In this document: positions 5,239 through 7,132 of the stretch, in pieces
Layout of the letters: every line of letters starts with the position of its first letter
How positions within the stretch are numbered: position 1 is the stretch's first letter
Source: SIG575 sp045632485
GTDB taxonomy: Bacteria > Bacillota > Clostridia > Oscillospirales > Acutalibacteraceae
Reading direction: 5' to 3'
NCBI GenBank assembly: GCA_045632485.1
Contig: JAZQWT010000168.1
Span: forward strand, 1-7,132
Length of the DNA: 7,132 bases
Translations under genes and position numbers: made by a program
Notes under the pieces: generated by a model
What the model saw: only the letters and a program-made list of their open reading frames with translations
Database searches by the model: none
What the model was told of the DNA's origin: nothing

Positions 5239-6432
5239 ATGAAAAAGTTCATTTCATTTTTGTTGGCAGCTATTATGATAATGGGAAGTTTTGCAATAAC
5301 TTCCTTTGCGGAAGAAGGGGACAGAGTTATGAAATTCAATGCAGACGGAAAATTTAAAGTTATGCATGTGACAGATACCCATTTGGAAGATTATAATGTG
5401 GATTCTTCCTGCTGGGCAATCGGTTATGCCTGTGATAAGGAAAAACCTGATATCGCAGTTGTTACAGGTGATAATGTTCAGAACTGTGACAACCCTGAGG
5501 ATACAAAAAGGTTTATCGATAAGCTTATGACAGTATTTCAATCAAGAAACATTCCTGTTGCAGTAACATTCGGTAACCACGATTCTGAAACAGGTGCAAT
5601 GTCAAGAGAAGAGCTTATGGCTTATTACAATACATATTCTTGTTCCGTTTCAGTTGATGATGGTGAAGCACTTTCAGGCTGTGGTACATACAATATTCCC
5701 GTTATGTCTTCAGACGGAGAAAAAGTTAAATTCAATCTCTGGGTGTTTGACTCAAATGATTACGACGGAAAAGGTCACTACGGCTGTGTTAAGGCTGACC
5801 AGGTTGAATGGTACAAGAAAACATCTGATGAATTAAAAGCACAGAACGGTGGGGAAAAAGTTTATTCACTTGCTTTCCAGCATATTATTGTGCCTGAAAT
5901 TTACGATGTTCTTAAAAAAGCAGACAAGAAGGTTCTTTTCTCTTTTGAACATATCATCAACGACGGTGAGTATTATCACTTTGACGAAAATCAGAAAAAC
6001 TACGGTACACTCAATGAAACTCCCTGCTCAGGCGGTGAAAACTTCGGTCAGTTTGATGCTATGGTAGATAAAGGCGATGTTCTCGCAATTTTCTCGGGTC
6101 ACGACCACGCAAATGCTTTCGGTGTACAGAATCAGGGCATTGATATTGTCAACTCATTGAGCACACGTTATAACAATGAACGTTACTCAACACAGTACGG
6201 CTACAGAATGATAGTTATTGATGAAAACGATACATCAGTTTACGATACATATTCTGTTCACTGGTACGATATGCTTACGCTTAAAGAAGCTTTATCTGTT
6301 GAAGATAATTACGGCAAGGATGTTGCAACAAAAATCACATTCCTCGGTTTCTTCCAGAAATTCTTCGATAATTTCTACAGAACTTTTGCACATATCATAA
6401 CAGGCAGAACGATTTCATATCCCGATAAATAA
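5239..6432 (+). CDS. Secreted calcineurin-like metallophosphoesterase
   Basis: This 397-residue protein has a Sec signal peptide (MKK, then a hydrophobic core at about 4-21, likely cleaved after SFA at 24). The metallophosphoesterase motifs follow in order: D46-x-H48 in VTDTHL, GDN at 77-79, GNHD at 112-115, H215 in AFQH and GHDH at 287-290, which together supply the ligands of a two-metal centre. All are intact, so it should be an active phosphomonoesterase or phosphodiesterase. The overall pattern resembles the Dcr2/purple-acid-phosphatase-like group, but the substrate cannot be told. The C terminus (about 360-397) has aromatic-rich amphipathic sequence without an LPxTG anchor. AGGAG at 5228-5232 precedes the ATG by 6 nt. 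Only 51 bp separate it from metK and no clear promoter is seen there, so it may be partly co-transcribed with metK. Confidence 0.9.
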   Translation: MKKFISFLLAAIMIMGSFAITSFAEEGDRVMKFNADGKFKVMHVTDTHLEDYNVDSSCWAIGYACDKEKPDIAVVTGDNVQNCDNPEDTKRFIDKLMTVFQSRNIPVAVTFGNHDSETGAMSREELMAYYNTYSCSVSVDDGEALSGCGTYNIPVMSSDGEKVKFNLWVFDSNDYDGKGHYGCVKADQVEWYKKTSDELKAQNGGEKVYSLAFQHIIVPEIYDVLKKADKKVLFSFEHIINDGEYYHFDENQKNYGTLNETPCSGGENFGQFDAMVDKGDVLAIFSGHDHANAFGVQNQGIDIVNSLSTRYNNERYSTQYGYRMIVIDENDTSVYDTYSVHWYDMLTLKEALSVEDNYGKDVATKITFLGFFQKFFDNFYRTFAHIITGRTISYPDK

Positions 6433-6450
6433 TTTTCAATTATATATAAA

Positions 6451-6489
6451 AAGCGATGTCGCAATCTGTGGACATCGCTTAAACTTTTT
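6451..6489 (+). terminator. Rho-independent terminator after the phosphoesterase gene
   Basis: A perfect 10-bp stem, AAGCGATGTC (6451-6460) with GACATCGCTT (6471-6480), encloses a 10-nt loop and is followed after four bases by five Ts (6485-6489). The other strand also has a T-rich stretch after the stem, so it could work in both directions. Confidence 0.75.
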
Positions 6490-6660
6490 ATGCAGAATGA
6501 ATATAATATAATGAAGGATAGTATAAACACAGTCGTTTGACGCTTTATGATTAGAGCTTCTGACGAAAACTCATAATTTAAATAGTCAAATTACACAAAC
6601 AAAGGTGTATGTTTTTGGTGTAGTTTGTTTTACCCTATGAATTATTTCAAAAAGCGTTTT
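6490..6660. other. Gene-free stretch with a long imperfect hairpin
   Basis: Within the 328 bp between the phosphoesterase and HPr genes, these bases lie between the terminator and the next promoter. No frame here has a ribosome site; the longest from ATG 6490 is 16 codons. The notable element is a hairpin at 6587-6627: CAAATTACAC pairs with GTGTAGTTTG (one G-U), then AAACA (6597-6601) with TGTTT (6610-6614) across a 3-nt bulge, for 15 bp in all, followed by TTTTACCC. TTATGA/TCATAA (6545-6550/6571-6576) forms a weaker second hairpin. Two overlapping TATAAT hexamers at 6502-6512 lack a good -35 box. A small RNA is possible but unproven. Confidence 0.4.
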
Positions 6661-6666
6661 TTTTTG

Positions 6667-6694
6667 TTGACGAGGGAAAGATTTGTGATATAAT
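6667..6694 (+). promoter_or_regulatory. Sigma-A-type promoter of the HPr gene
   Basis: TTGACG (6667-6672, 5 of 6) and a consensus TATAAT (6689-6694) lie 16 bp apart, giving a start near 6701. A T-rich tract lies directly upstream. An inverted repeat AGATAT/ATATCT (6702-6707/6714-6719) covers the first transcribed bases and could be an operator or a leader hairpin. Confidence 0.75.
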
Positions 6695-6760
6695 AATGGC
6701 AAGATATCAATGTATATCTATGTTTTTGCGCAACAAATTTATTGGTGGGAGATTTCAGAT

Positions 6761-7024
6761 ATGTTTGTAAAAGATGTAACAGTTCAGAATCAGGTAGGTC
6801 TTCACGCTCGTCCCGCAACTTTCTTCATCCAGAAAGCAAATGAATTCAAATCATCAATCTGGGTAGAAAAAGAGGAACGCAGAGTGAACGCAAAAAGCCT
6901 TCTCGGTGTTCTTTCTCTCGGTATTATGGGAGGAACAGACATCCGCATTATTGCAGGCGGTGCTGACGAAGAAGAAGCAGTTAATGCTCTCGTAGCTCTC
7001 GTTGAATCAGGCTTTGCAGAATAA
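6761..7024 (+). CDS. ptsH: HPr family phosphocarrier protein
   Basis: This 87-residue protein has the length and motifs of HPr, the small cytoplasmic phosphocarrier between enzyme I and the sugar-specific enzymes II of the PTS. The active-site His15 is in VGLHARPAT, and the regulatory Ser46, target of HPr kinase in Gram-positives, is in NAKSLLGVLSLGI. Presence of His15 separates it from Crh, which lacks it. The C-terminal half (GADEEEAVNALVALVESGF) completes the fold. The ATG at 6761 is chosen because GGTGGGAG (6744-6751) precedes it and His falls at position 15; an in-frame ATG at 6710 would add 17 unusual residues and start within the promoter-proximal palindrome. It stands alone, without ptsI here, so the role may be carbon catabolite control through Ser46 as much as sugar transport. 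Confidence 0.93.
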   Translation: MFVKDVTVQNQVGLHARPATFFIQKANEFKSSIWVEKEERRVNAKSLLGVLSLGIMGGTDIRIIAGGADEEEAVNALVALVESGFAE

Positions 7025-7037
7025 TATTGGAAAAAAC

Positions 7038-7074
7038 GCCTGTTTGGAATGATTTTCCGAAACGGGCTGTTTTT
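7038..7074 (+). terminator. Rho-independent terminator after the HPr gene
   Basis: A 12-bp stem (GCCTGTTTGGAA at 7038-7049 with bases 7055-7067, one G-U pair and one bulged G) closes a 5-nt loop and is followed by TGTTTTT (7068-7074). It lies 13 bp after the stop, so the HPr gene is probably transcribed alone. Confidence 0.85.
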
Positions 7075-7095
7075 ATAAAAGTAAAGTATTTTTAT

Positions 7096-7118
7096 ATACA
7101 TTTTTTTAAAAAATGTAT
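7096..7118. repeat. AT-rich palindrome near the right edge
   Basis: ATACATTTTTT and AAAAAATGTAT are perfect 11-bp arms around a single T. The spacing suits a DNA-binding site better than an RNA hairpin. What lies downstream is outside the window, so it may belong to the promoter region of the next gene. Confidence 0.35.
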
Positions 7119-7132
7119 GGAAAAAAATTCCG

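Noticed and set aside
6490..6540. 16-codon frame after the phosphoesterase terminator
   Set aside because: It begins at the end of the terminator T-run, has no ribosome site and resembles nothing known.
6710..6760. 17-residue N-terminal extension of HPr
   Set aside because: It would begin at the predicted transcript start; the ATG at 6761 has a ribosome site and places His at position 15.

Overview
The window looks like chromosomal DNA from a low-GC, Gram-positive anaerobe of the Clostridia, plausibly the Ruminococcaceae/Oscillospirales group. The grounds are AT-rich intergenic DNA, strong Shine-Dalgarno sites, sigma-A-type promoters, transcription-terminating FMN and SAM-I riboswitches, a riboflavin ECF transporter subunit, and an HPr with both His15 and Ser46. 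Genus cannot be set from the sequence. All genes are on the + strand, and nothing indicates a mobile element.

Layout: (1) 1-642 is the 3' part of an FAD-dependent oxidoreductase, overlapping by 8 bp the start of mnmE (635-2008), a tRNA-modifying GTPase, which ends at a terminator (2058-2092). (2) 2093-2691 is about 600 bp of very AT-rich DNA without a credible gene. It holds four exact TTTTCCACA nonamers in one orientation within 57 bp, a related inverted nonamer and several perfect inverted repeats. This is a candidate DnaA-box cluster, but the gene orientation around it does not favour a chromosomal origin. (3) A strong promoter with a palindrome at its start site drives acpP (2764-2988). 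(4) A promoter overlapping the end of acpP feeds an FMN riboswitch with its own terminator, followed by ribU (3176-3772). (5) A new promoter and a SAM-I riboswitch with a terminator precede metK (3994-5187), followed after a U-poor hairpin by a secreted metallophosphoesterase (5239-6432). (6) A terminator and a gene-free stretch of about 200 bp with a long imperfect hairpin lead to a promoter and an HPr gene (6761-7024), which ends at a terminator.

The window is a set of short, separately controlled housekeeping units: tRNA wobble-uridine modification, acyl carrier protein for fatty acid synthesis, riboflavin uptake sensed through FMN, S-adenosylmethionine synthesis sensed through SAM, and an HPr for sugar transport or carbon control. 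Two metabolite-sensing RNAs lie within 1 kb, each paired with a canonical target. The parts least explained are the nonamer-rich region before acpP and the structured gap before the HPr gene. No undescribed multi-gene system is visible.
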